Below are positions 7,874-15,829 of a stretch of DNA of 41,416 bases, piece after piece. Where the stretch lies: assembly GCA_025965175.1 (NCBI GenBank), contig JAOPXL010000009.1:1-41416 (forward strand), given 5' to 3'. Made by a program: the position numbers and the translations under genes. This DNA comes from Aeromicrobium sp. (lineage in GTDB: Bacteria > Actinomycetota > Actinomycetes > Propionibacteriales > Nocardioidaceae). The notes beneath the pieces were generated by a model. The model was not told the origin of the DNA, did no database searches, and saw nothing but the letters and a program-made list of their open reading frames with translations. The number at the start of each line of letters is the position of its first letter. Position 1 is the first letter of the stretch.

Positions 7874-9136
7874 ATGCAGAGAAAAGTGGCCGTCATCGGC
7901 TCGGGTGTGTCCGGTCTGACCGCGGCGTACGTCCTGCGCCGGGACTGGGACGTCACGGTGTTCGAGGCGGACGACCGCATCGGCGGGCACGCCCACACCC
8001 ACACGGTCCAGGACCCCGACCGGGCCCACCGGGTCGACTCGGGGTTCATCGTCCACAACGACCGGACCTATCCCCTGCTGCGGCGGCTCTTCGGCGAGCT
8101 CGACGTCGAGGTCCATCCGACCGAGATGAGCATGAGCATCCACTGCGAAGGGTGCGGGCTGGAGTACGCCGGCGGTCGCGGCGGCAAGGGCATCTTCGCG
8201 CAGCGTCGGCGGCTGCTCGACCCGCGCTACCTCGCGATGCTGGTGGGGGTCAAGAAGTTCGGCCGCCTCGCCCACGCGCTGCTCGACAGCGAGGAGTCGC
8301 CCACAGACCCGCAGACGTACGGCGACTTCCTGCGGGTCCACGGGTTCTCCGACTACTTCGTGTCGCACTACGCGATCCCGGTCGTGTCCTGCGTCTGGTC
8401 CTCGGGGCACGAGACCGCGCTGTCGTACCCCGCGCGTTACCTGTTCGAGTTCCTCAAGCACCACGGCTTCCTGTCGATCAAGGGCTCCCCGCAGTGGTTC
8501 ACGGTCGTCGGCGGGTCGGGCACCTACATCGACAAGGTCACCGCCGCCGTCGGCGACGTCCGCGCGTCCACCGGCATCCGGCAGGTCACCCGCAAACCCG
8601 ACGGCGTCGAGCTGATCGACTCCCACGGCGACCTGCACACCGTGGACGCCGTCGTCATCGCGACGCATGCCGACGACGCCCTCGCGCTGCTGACCGACCC
8701 GACCGACGAGGAGCGCCGGGTCCTCGGCGCGTTCGACTACTCCGACAACGAGGTCGTGCTGCACCGCGACGCGCGCCAGCTCCCGGTCGCACCCGCCGCG
8801 CGGTCCGCGTGGAACTACCGGATGGACGGCTGCACCGAGCGCAGCGACCACTCGGCCGTGACCTACTGGATGAATCGGCTGCAGGGCATCGAGTCCGCCC
8901 AGCCGTTCCTCGTGACCCTCAACGCGACCGACCGCATCGACCCCGCCTCGGTCGTCGCGACGATGGCGTACACGCACCCGATCTACACGCCGGAGTCCGT
9001 CGCCGCCCAGGGTGGCCTGCGTGGCCTGTTCACCGAGCAGACCGTGTTCGCCGGCGCCTATCACGGCTGGGGCTTCCACGAGGACGGCTGCCGCTCCGGG
9101 GTCGACGCCGCCGCCGCCCTGGGGACCACATGGTGA
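7874..9136 (+). CDS. FAD-dependent oxidoreductase (amine-oxidase fold) of the fatty-acid methylation cluster
   Basis: A 420-residue flavoprotein. VIGSGVSGLTAAYVL (7-21) is the Rossmann FAD motif, EADDRIGGHAHTHT the following acidic/GG pattern, and the C-terminus ends with AGAYHGWGFHEDGCRSG, typical of the NAD(P)-binding/amine-oxidase group paired with DUF1365 and cyclopropane synthase genes. The order matches M. tuberculosis Rv0449c-Rv0448c-ufaA1. Its reaction is not settled; it could reduce a methylene intermediate to a methyl branch or act on unsaturated acyl chains. No clear Shine-Dalgarno; overlaps the next gene by 7 nt. Confidence 0.85.
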   Translation: MQRKVAVIGSGVSGLTAAYVLRRDWDVTVFEADDRIGGHAHTHTVQDPDRAHRVDSGFIVHNDRTYPLLRRLFGELDVEVHPTEMSMSIHCEGCGLEYAGGRGGKGIFAQRRRLLDPRYLAMLVGVKKFGRLAHALLDSEESPTDPQTYGDFLRVHGFSDYFVSHYAIPVVSCVWSSGHETALSYPARYLFEFLKHHGFLSIKGSPQWFTVVGGSGTYIDKVTAAVGDVRASTGIRQVTRKPDGVELIDSHGDLHTVDAVVIATHADDALALLTDPTDEERRVLGAFDYSDNEVVLHRDARQLPVAPAARSAWNYRMDGCTERSDHSAVTYWMNRLQGIESAQPFLVTLNATDRIDPASVVATMAYTHPIYTPESVAAQGGLRGLFTEQTVFAGAYHGWGFHEDGCRSGVDAAAALGTTW

Positions 9137-9879
9137 GTGCGTCGCTGCTGCCCTCGATGCCGGCCCTCGTCGAGGGGACCATCGCGCACACGCGTCGCAC
9201 CCCCCTGCGGCACCGCTTCTCCTACCGGGTCTACCAGTGGCTCGTCGACGTCGACGAGCTGCCACGCATGCGGTGGCCCCTGCGGGCGTTCTCCTCGTTC
9301 CGCGCCGCCGACCACATCGGCGACCCGGACGACACGATCCGGGCCAACATCGAGCGGTTCTGCGCGGCGCAGGGCGTCGACGTCACGGGTCATCGATTGC
9401 TGATGCTGGCCAACGCCCGGGTCCTGGGGCACACGTTCGACCCGCTCAGCGTCTTCTGGGCGATCGCCCCGGACGACGCGCTGACCTGCATCGTGGCCGA
9501 GGTCCACAACACGTACGGTGAGCGGCACGCCTACCTGCTGCAGACCGACGAGACCGGCCGGGCCGAGGTCGACAAGGCGTTCTACGTGTCACCGTTCTTC
9601 ACGGTCGACGGCTCGTACGACCTGCAGTTCGTGCTGACGCCGGACAAGGTCTCCTCCAGCATCATCCTGCGCCAGGACGGCGCCGCGGTGTTCAGCGCAA
9701 CCTTCCGGGGTACTCCGCGCCCGGCCACGTCGGCGAGGCTCGCAAGATTTCTCGTCAAAATGCCGCTGATCACCCATCGCACCAGCCTGCTGATCCGAAT
9801 ACAGGGTGTATGGCTCTGGATCCGCAGACTGCCGGTCATCCCCCGTCCGGCCCACGAACCGCAGGAAGGCACGCAATGA
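9130..9879 (+). CDS. DUF1365 family protein
   Basis: A 249-residue DUF1365 protein from ATG 9130, which lies inside the end of the FAD oxidoreductase gene. The family signatures HTRRTPLRHRFSYRVYQWLVDVDELP, LGHTFDPLSVFW and EVHNTYGERHAYLL are all present. DUF1365 proteins nearly always lie next to an FAD oxidoreductase and a cyclopropane-fatty-acid synthase, as here, but their biochemical role is unproven. The C-terminus has an apolar stretch (HRTSLLIRIQGVWLWIRRLP) that could associate with a membrane. Overlaps the next gene by 4 nt (ATGA). Confidence 0.9.
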   Translation: MVSASLLPSMPALVEGTIAHTRRTPLRHRFSYRVYQWLVDVDELPRMRWPLRAFSSFRAADHIGDPDDTIRANIERFCAAQGVDVTGHRLLMLANARVLGHTFDPLSVFWAIAPDDALTCIVAEVHNTYGERHAYLLQTDETGRAEVDKAFYVSPFFTVDGSYDLQFVLTPDKVSSSIILRQDGAAVFSATFRGTPRPATSARLARFLVKMPLITHRTSLLIRIQGVWLWIRRLPVIPRPAHEPQEGTQ

Positions 9880-11108
9880 CGCAGCAGCTCACGAGCGCCC
9901 GCTGGCCCGGAATCGCCCGCACCCCCCGCACCCCGATGAAGGCACGCGCCGCGCAGGCGATCCTTCGTCCCACCGTCAACCGGGTGCCCGTCCGGCTGAC
10001 CTTCGCCGACGGCACGACCTGGGGGGCCGGTGGCCCCGACTCCCCCGAGATGCGCATCGTGCGACCCAAGGCGTTCTTCGCCCGGCTCGGCGCCGACACC
10101 AAGATCGGCTTCGGGGAGGCCTACATGGCCGGCGACTGGACCGTCGGCCATGGCACGGACCTCGCCGACCTGCTGCGCCCGTTCGCCGAGCGCATGGCCA
10201 CGATCGTGCCGGTCCCGCTGCAGAGGTTCCGCGCGTTCGTCGACAAGAAGCTCCCCCACCACCAGCGCAACTCGGTGACCGGGTCGAAGAAGAACATCGA
10301 GGCGCACTACGACCTCTCGAACGACCTGTTCGCCCAGTTCCTCGACCCGTCGATGAGCTACTCCGCGGCATGGTTCGAGTCGCCCGAGCAGGACCTCGAG
10401 GCCGCCCAGCTGCGCAAGATCGACGGCATCCTCGACCAGGCCGGCGTCACGGCGGGCAGCCGGGTCCTCGAGATCGGCAGCGGCTGGGGCGCCCTCGCGA
10501 TCCGGGCCGCGCAGCGCGGGGCAAAGGTCACCACGATCACGATCTCGACCGAGCAGGCTGCCCTCGCCCGGGAGCGCTTCGCCGAGGCAGGCGTCGACGT
10601 CGACCTGCAGCTCGTCGACTACCGGGAGGTCACCGGCGAGTACGACGCGATCGTCTCGGTCGAGATGATCGAGGCCGTCGGCGAGGAGTACTGGCCGATG
10701 TACTTCGCGACGATCGACGAGCTGCTCGCTCCGGGGGGCAAGGTCTCGATCCAGGCGATCACGATGGATCACCACCGCTACCTCGCGACCCGCAACTCGT
10801 ACGGCTGGATCCAGAAGTACATCTTCCCCGGCGGACTGATCCCCTCGCTCGACGCGATCGACCAGACCCTCGACAAGCACACGACGCTCGCCGTGACCGA
10901 CAGCCGCTCGCTGGGTCAGGACTACGCCCGGACGTTGCGCCAGTGGCGTGAACGTTTCGACGCCAGCTGGGACACGATCAACGCGCAGGGGTTCGACGAG
11001 ACGTTCCGCCGCATGTGGGAGTTCTACCTCGCGTACTGCGAGGCCGGCTTCGGCGTCGGCTACATCGACGTCTTCCAGATCCAGATGTCGCGGCCGAAGG
11101 AGGCATGA
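9876..11108 (+). CDS. Cyclopropane/methyl-branched fatty-acyl-phospholipid synthase
   Basis: A 410-residue SAM-dependent methyltransferase starting at the ATGA overlap, with AGGAAGG 7 nt upstream. HYDLSNDLFAQFLDPSMSYS (144-163) and the SAM loop VLEIGSGWGALAIR (197-210) are diagnostic of CFA synthases; the active-site Glu region VSVEMIEAVGEEYW is also intact. The enzyme methylates the double bond of an unsaturated phospholipid acyl chain, giving a cyclopropane or, with a reductase, a 10-methyl branch. The closest context match is M. tuberculosis ufaA1 (Rv0447c), linked to tuberculostearate. The desaturase five genes upstream of whiB would supply oleate. Confidence 0.92.
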   Translation: MTQQLTSARWPGIARTPRTPMKARAAQAILRPTVNRVPVRLTFADGTTWGAGGPDSPEMRIVRPKAFFARLGADTKIGFGEAYMAGDWTVGHGTDLADLLRPFAERMATIVPVPLQRFRAFVDKKLPHHQRNSVTGSKKNIEAHYDLSNDLFAQFLDPSMSYSAAWFESPEQDLEAAQLRKIDGILDQAGVTAGSRVLEIGSGWGALAIRAAQRGAKVTTITISTEQAALARERFAEAGVDVDLQLVDYREVTGEYDAIVSVEMIEAVGEEYWPMYFATIDELLAPGGKVSIQAITMDHHRYLATRNSYGWIQKYIFPGGLIPSLDAIDQTLDKHTTLAVTDSRSLGQDYARTLRQWRERFDASWDTINAQGFDETFRRMWEFYLAYCEAGFGVGYIDVFQIQMSRPKEA

Positions 11109-11111
11109 GCC

Positions 11112-11396
11112 ATGGCTTCCATCGCCCGCCTGCCGATGCCGATCCAGGAGACGTACGAGTGGCAGTACGAGGGCGCCTGCCGCGACGTCGACCCCGAGAC
11201 GTTCTTCTCCCCTGATGCCGAGCGCGGACCCCGGCGACGCGCTCGCGAGGCGGCGGCCAAGGCCCTGTGCGCCGTGTGCCCCGTCGTGCAGGAGTGCCTC
11301 AACCACGCACTGACGGTGCGTGAGCCGTACGGCGTGTGGGGCGGTCTCAACATCAACGAGCGCGACAGCATCCTCCAGCAGCAGAAGGCCGGCTGA
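11112..11396 (+). CDS. WhiB-family iron-sulfur regulator, WhiB3/WhiD-like
   Basis: A 94-residue Wbl protein, 3 nt after the CFA synthase stop, with AAGGAGG 8 nt before the chosen ATG. It has the four cluster cysteines (GACRDVD, then ALCAVCPVVQEC) and the turn YGVWGG. The spacing and the stretch FFSPDAERGPRRRAREAAAKALC look most like WhiB3/WhiD. Wbl proteins hold a 4Fe-4S cluster sensitive to O2 or NO and bind the primary sigma factor. WhiB3 adjusts lipid synthesis in M. tuberculosis, so a wbl gene as last member of a lipid operon is suggestive. The short C-terminus after the cluster lacks a long basic tail. Confidence 0.92.
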   Translation: MASIARLPMPIQETYEWQYEGACRDVDPETFFSPDAERGPRRRAREAAAKALCAVCPVVQECLNHALTVREPYGVWGGLNINERDSILQQQKAG

Positions 11397-11400
11397 CCTT

Positions 11401-11468
11401 CCCCGCGAGTGGCGCAGTACGGCTCGTTTCCACTTCTGAAAATCAGCCACATCGCGCCACTCGCGGGG
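11401..11468. repeat. Palindromic element / two-way terminator between whiB and glnE
   Basis: A perfect 15-bp inverted repeat (11401-11415 CCCCGCGAGTGGCGC with 11454-11468) surrounds a 38-nt interior. It fills the gap between two convergent genes, so a bidirectional terminator is the simple reading. The interior, with CTGAAAATCA and a GGCT/AGCC pair, is more complex than a plain terminator loop, which raises the possibility of an interspersed REP-like element. Confidence 0.7.
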
Positions 11469-11469
11469 T

Positions 11470-14391
11470 CTATTCGTAGAAGATGCGCTCGACGACCTGG
11501 CGGGCGTGCCTGGTTGCCCGGAGGTAGTCGTCGTTGAGGCGTTCGCCCTGGTCCATGCCGTAGCCCAAGAGGTGGGCGACACCGGCACGGTCCCCGGCGT
11601 GCTCGACCATCGACTCGGCGGGCTTGCCGCGCATCAGCACGACAGCATTGCGGATGCGGCTGATGAGTCGCCAGGCCGTCTCCAGCACCTCGGCGTCCTG
11701 GGCCGACACGAGATCGGCCTTGACGGCGGCGTGCAGCGCGTCGAGCGTCCTGGTCGTCCGGAGCTCCGGGACGGTGTGGGCGTGCTGCATCTGCAGGAGC
11801 TGGACGGTCCACTCGATGTCGGCCAGGCCGCCGCGGCCCAGCTTGAGGTGGGTCTTGGGGTTCGCGCCGCGCGGCAGCCGCTCGGAGTCGACCCGGGCCT
11901 TGATCCGGCGGATCTCCCGCACCTCGGCGGCGGTCGCACCGCCTTCGGGCCAGCGCAACGGGTCGATCAATGCCGTGAACCGCGCGTTGAGGTCCTCGTC
12001 GCCGACCGTCGCGCTCGCCCGGAGCAGCGCCTGTGCCTCCCACACCGAGGACCACTTCTCGTAGTAGGCCCGGTAGGCGGCGAACGACCGCACGAGGGGG
12101 CCGTTCTTGCCCTCGGGACGCAGCTCGGCGTCCACCTCCAGCGGTGGATCGTCGCCCGGCGCGGCCAACATCTTGCGTAGCCCCTGGGCCACGGCCATCG
12201 CCGCCGCGGCTGCCTCGGTCGCGTCCGCGCCCTCGAGCGGGTCGTGCACGAACATGACGTCGGCGTCCGAGCTGTAGCTTGACTCGCCACCACCCAGCCG
12301 GCCCATCAGCACGATCGACATCCGGGTCGGCATCTCACCGCGCGCGGACTCGACCGCCGACGTCGCCGCCTTGAGCGCGCCCGCGAGGGAGGCGGTCTGC
12401 ACTCCGGTCAGCGCCTCACCGACCTCCGTGATGTCGAGCCGGCCCAGCACGTCGGCGATGCCGATCCGGGAGAGCTCGCGACGCCGGACCCGGCGGACCG
12501 CGCGGATCGCGTCCTGCGGATCGGCGTGGCGCTGCGCCGCTAGATCGACCTCGGTGAGCAGGCGGGACTGCTCGAGGGGACGCAGCTCGGCGTCGTCACC
12601 GAGCAGCGCCACCGAGTCGGGGGCCCGCAGGATCAGGTCGGTGACGTAGCGGCTGGACGACAGGACGTGCGCGAGCTGCTCGGCGCCGGCCCCCTCGTCG
12701 CGGAGCTTGCGGAGATACCAGTGCGTCTCCCCCAGCCCCTCGGAGATCTTGCGGAACGCCAGCAGCCCGCCGTCCGGGTCGGGCGACTCGGCGAACCACG
12801 CCAGCATCGCCGGCAGCAGCGACTTCTGGATCGCCGCCCGCCGCGACAGCCCCGACGTGAGGGCCTGGATGTGGGCCAGCGCACCCCTGGGATCGGCGAA
12901 GCCGAGCGCCGTGAGCCGCTGCTCGGCGGCAAGTGTCGTCAGACGCAGGTGATCGGTCGGCAACGAGGCAACGGCCTCGAGCAGCGGCTGGTAGAAGAGC
13001 TTCTCGTGCAGGCGCCGAACGATGCGGCGGTGTGCCTGCCACTCCTTCGTGAGGTTCTCGGCCGGGTTCTGCCGAAAGCCCATGCTGCGGCCGAGCCGGC
13101 GCAGGTCCTCCGGGTCGTCCGGCACGATGTGGCTGCGGCGCAGGCGGTAGAGCTGGATGCGGTGCTCGAGAGTGCGCAGGAACTCGTACGCCTCCTCCAT
13201 CGCGGCACCGTCCCGGCGTCCGACGTAGCCGCCGTCGATCAGCGCCCGCAACGCGATCAGGGTCGTCGGGCTGCGCAGCGTCTCGTCAGCGCGGCCGTGG
13301 ACCAGCTGCAGCAGCTGCACGGCGAACTCGACGTCCCGCAGGCCGCCGGCCCCGAGCTTGAGCTGCCGGTCCCGGTGTGCCTGCGGGATATGGTCAATGA
13401 CGCGGCGGCGCATCGCGCGCACGTCTGTCACGAAGTTGTCGCGCGTGCTGGCGAGCCAGATCATGGGGGTCAGTGCGTCGAGGTACGCCTGACCGAGCGC
13501 CTCGTCACCGGCCGCGTAGCGCGCCTTGAGCAGCGCCTGGAACTCCCACGTGCTGGCCCACTTCTCGTAGTACGCCACGTGGCTCGGGAGCGAACGCACC
13601 AGCGGCCCGTTCCTGCCCTCGGGGCGCAGCTCGGCGTCGACCTCCCAGATCGTGCCCTCGCCGGTGTGCTCGCGGCACATCTTCATGACCGCGGCCGCGA
13701 CCCGGTTGGCCGCGGCGGTGGCCGCCTGCTCGTCCTCCCCCTCGCACGCCTCGTGCACGAAGATCACGTCGACGTCGCTGAGGTAGTTGAGCTCGTGCCC
13801 ACCGGTCTTGCCCATCGCCATGATCGCGAACCGGCACAGGTCGGCGTCGGGCTGCTCCGCCCGGACGATCTTGAGCGCGGCACCCAGGGTCGCGACGGCG
13901 AGGTCGGACAGCTCGGCGGACGACTGCTCGAACAGGGTCAGGGCGGTCAGGTCGCGGGCGGCGATGTGCAGGAGCTTGCGGTAGTAGCCGACGCGGAGCT
14001 CGTCGGCCGTCGTCGCCTCCTCCATCTGCTGGCGCCGCAGGTCGAGCGGGATGGGCGTGGTCGACAGCGCCTCCGTCGACAGGTCCGCGACATGCTCGGG
14101 GTGTCGCGTCAGGAAGTCGCCCAGCGCCTGGCTCGTGCCGAGCACGACCAGGAGCCGCTGGCGCAGCTGGTCGTCGGCGTCCAGCATTGCGAGCAGCTGG
14201 TCGGCGCCCATCTTGGCGCCGATCGCGCTGAGGGAGGCCAGCGCGGTGTCGGGGCTCGCGACTTTAGCGATCTGGTCGATCAGGGCGTCGGGGACGTCGC
14301 CCAGGGTCGCGAGGTGGGCGACCGTCCCCTCGCCGTCCCGGAAGCCCTTGCGGGCCAGGGCGACGGCCAGGTCACGCGCTTCGGTTGCCAC
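11470..14391 (-). CDS. glnE: Bifunctional glutamine synthetase adenylyltransferase/adenylyl-removing enzyme
   Basis: A 973-residue protein of full family length. It contains the two nucleotidyltransferase halves of GlnE: GKTGGHELNYLSDVD (194-208) in the N-terminal deadenylylating half and GRLGGGESSYSSDAD (697-711) in the C-terminal adenylylating half. Each is followed by EVDAELRPEG(R/K)NGPLVRS and a KLGxGGLxDxE motif. The enzyme attaches or removes AMP on the conserved Tyr of glutamine synthetase according to nitrogen status, with PII input. It follows glnA2 by 21 nt and is probably cotranscribed with it, as in M. tuberculosis. Confidence 0.97.
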   Translation of the reverse strand: MATEARDLAVALARKGFRDGEGTVAHLATLGDVPDALIDQIAKVASPDTALASLSAIGAKMGADQLLAMLDADDQLRQRLLVVLGTSQALGDFLTRHPEHVADLSTEALSTTPIPLDLRRQQMEEATTADELRVGYYRKLLHIAARDLTALTLFEQSSAELSDLAVATLGAALKIVRAEQPDADLCRFAIMAMGKTGGHELNYLSDVDVIFVHEACEGEDEQAATAAANRVAAAVMKMCREHTGEGTIWEVDAELRPEGRNGPLVRSLPSHVAYYEKWASTWEFQALLKARYAAGDEALGQAYLDALTPMIWLASTRDNFVTDVRAMRRRVIDHIPQAHRDRQLKLGAGGLRDVEFAVQLLQLVHGRADETLRSPTTLIALRALIDGGYVGRRDGAAMEEAYEFLRTLEHRIQLYRLRRSHIVPDDPEDLRRLGRSMGFRQNPAENLTKEWQAHRRIVRRLHEKLFYQPLLEAVASLPTDHLRLTTLAAEQRLTALGFADPRGALAHIQALTSGLSRRAAIQKSLLPAMLAWFAESPDPDGGLLAFRKISEGLGETHWYLRKLRDEGAGAEQLAHVLSSSRYVTDLILRAPDSVALLGDDAELRPLEQSRLLTEVDLAAQRHADPQDAIRAVRRVRRRELSRIGIADVLGRLDITEVGEALTGVQTASLAGALKAATSAVESARGEMPTRMSIVLMGRLGGGESSYSSDADVMFVHDPLEGADATEAAAAAMAVAQGLRKMLAAPGDDPPLEVDAELRPEGKNGPLVRSFAAYRAYYEKWSSVWEAQALLRASATVGDEDLNARFTALIDPLRWPEGGATAAEVREIRRIKARVDSERLPRGANPKTHLKLGRGGLADIEWTVQLLQMQHAHTVPELRTTRTLDALHAAVKADLVSAQDAEVLETAWRLISRIRNAVVLMRGKPAESMVEHAGDRAGVAHLLGYGMDQGERLNDDYLRATRHARQVVERIFYE

Positions 14392-14412
14392 CTCAGCAGG
14401 CTACCCGGGGTC

Positions 14413-15750
14413 TCAGACCATCGGCATGAGGCGGTCGATCTCGAACTGCGTGACCTGCGAGCGGTAGTCCTGCCACTCGGCCCTCTTGTTGCGCAGGAAG
14501 AAGTCGAATACGTGCTCACCGAGCGTCTCGGCGACGAGCTCGCTGGTCTCCATCGTCCGGATCGCCTCGTCGAGGTTGCGCGGCAGCGGCGCGATGCCCA
14601 TCGCCTTGCGCTCGTTCTCACTCAACGACCACACATCGTCCTCGGCCTCGGGCGGGAGCTCGTACTTCTCCTCGATGCCCTTGAGCCCGGCGGCCAGCAC
14701 CAGCGCGAACGCGAGGTACGGGTTGCAGGCCGCGTCGATCGCACGGTTCTCGACGCGCGCCGAGTTGCCCTTGTGCGGCTTGTACATCGGCACGCGGATC
14801 AACGCGGAACGGTTGTTGTGACCCCAGCAGACGTAGTTGGGTGCCTCTCCCCCGCCCGCGAGACGCTTGTAGGAATTGACCCACTGGTTGGTCACAGCGG
14901 TGATCTCGGGCGTGTGCTGCAGGACACCGGCGATGAACGCGCGGCCGGTCCGCGACAGCTGATACTCGGCGCCCGCCTCGTAGAACGCGTTCTCGTCGCC
15001 CTCGAACAGCGAGACGTGCGTGTGCATGCCCGAGCCGGGGTGCTCGGTGAACGGCTTGGGCATGAACGAGGCCCACTTGCCCTGGCTCAGCGCGACCTCG
15101 CGGACGACGGTCCGGAACGTCATGATGTTGTCGGCCGTCGACAGCGCGTCGGCGTAGCGCAGGTCGATCTCCTGCTGGCCCGGGCCGCCCTCGTGGTGGC
15201 TGAACTCGACCGAGATGCCCATGTTCTCGAGCATCGTGATGACCTCGCGACGGAAGTCCTGGCCGCCGCCCTGCGCGGTGTGGTCGAAGTAGCCGCTGTC
15301 GTCGACCGGCACGGGACGCTCACCCGCCGGCGGCTTGCCCTTGAACAGGAAGAACTCGATCTCGGGGTGCGTGTAGAACGTGAACCCGGCCTCGGCGGCC
15401 TTCTGCAGCGTGCGCTTCAGCACGTGGCGCGGGTCCGCGTACGACGGCGTGCCGTCTGGCATCAGGATGTCGCAGAACATGCGGGCCGTCGCGGGGGTCT
15501 CCCCACGCCACGGCAGGATCTGGAACGTCGACGGGTCGGGCATGGCCAGCATGTCGGCCTCGTGCACCCGGGCGAAGCCCTCGATCGCGGAGCCGTCGAA
15601 GCCGATTCCCTCGGCGAACGCACCCTCCAGCTCGGCCGGCGCGATGGCCACCGACTTCAGGGAGCCCAGGACGTCGGTGAACCACAGACGTACGAATCGG
15701 ACGTCGCGCTCCTCGAGCGCACGCAGGACGAAGTCTTCCTGTTTTCCCAT
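14413..15750 (-). CDS. glnA2: Glutamine synthetase, GlnA2 type
   Basis: A 445-residue type I glutamine synthetase, short like M. tuberculosis GlnA2 (446) rather than GlnA1 (about 478). It makes glutamine from glutamate, ammonia and ATP. Visible motifs: FDGSAIEGFARVHEADM, EFSHHEGGPGQQEIDLRYA (metal-binding Glu), KPFTEHPGSGMHTHVS (ATP and glutamate site) and NRSALIRVP. Start ATG 15750 is preceded by GGGAG about 9 nt upstream; longer frames upstream run into nadE sequence. The position equivalent to the adenylylation site reads KYELPPEAE with Tyr363. Located directly before glnE; see the GAAAC repeat at 15774. Confidence 0.95.
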   Translation of the reverse strand: MGKQEDFVLRALEERDVRFVRLWFTDVLGSLKSVAIAPAELEGAFAEGIGFDGSAIEGFARVHEADMLAMPDPSTFQILPWRGETPATARMFCDILMPDGTPSYADPRHVLKRTLQKAAEAGFTFYTHPEIEFFLFKGKPPAGERPVPVDDSGYFDHTAQGGGQDFRREVITMLENMGISVEFSHHEGGPGQQEIDLRYADALSTADNIMTFRTVVREVALSQGKWASFMPKPFTEHPGSGMHTHVSLFEGDENAFYEAGAEYQLSRTGRAFIAGVLQHTPEITAVTNQWVNSYKRLAGGGEAPNYVCWGHNNRSALIRVPMYKPHKGNSARVENRAIDAACNPYLAFALVLAAGLKGIEEKYELPPEAEDDVWSLSENERKAMGIAPLPRNLDEAIRTMETSELVAETLGEHVFDFFLRNKRAEWQDYRSQVTQFEIDRLMPMV

Positions 15751-15773
15751 GCGCTCAGTCTCCCATGCCAATT

Positions 15774-15789
15774 GTTTCGGCATTGTTTC
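15774..15789 (-). promoter_or_regulatory. Possible GlnR-type box upstream of glnA2
   Basis: On the minus strand GAAAC, 6 nt, GAAAC lies 24-39 nt before the glnA2 start. Actinobacterial GlnR sites are built from GTNAC/GAAAC half-sites with a 6-nt spacer. Only one pair is seen, and its first half is GAAAC rather than GTNAC, so this is tentative. Confidence 0.35.
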
Positions 15790-15816
15790 CAACCGGGCCG
15801 AGTCGCGAGGTCCCGA

Positions 15817-15822
15817 TAGTGT
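15817..15822 (+). promoter_or_regulatory. -10 element of nadE (leaderless)
   Basis: TAGTGT ends 7 nt before the nadE ATG and no Shine-Dalgarno is present, which places the transcription start at or next to the start codon. Confidence 0.5.
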
Positions 15823-15829
15823 CGTGCCC

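Noticed and set aside
9582-11588. Open frame of 668 codons on the minus strand
   Set aside because: Runs antisense through DUF1365, CFA synthase and whiB, all of which have clear family motifs.
12667-15819. Open frame of about 1050 codons on the plus strand
   Set aside because: It lies opposite glnE and glnA2, whose motifs are unmistakable; high GC content keeps the antisense frame open and its product is Arg/Val/Leu-rich without known domains.
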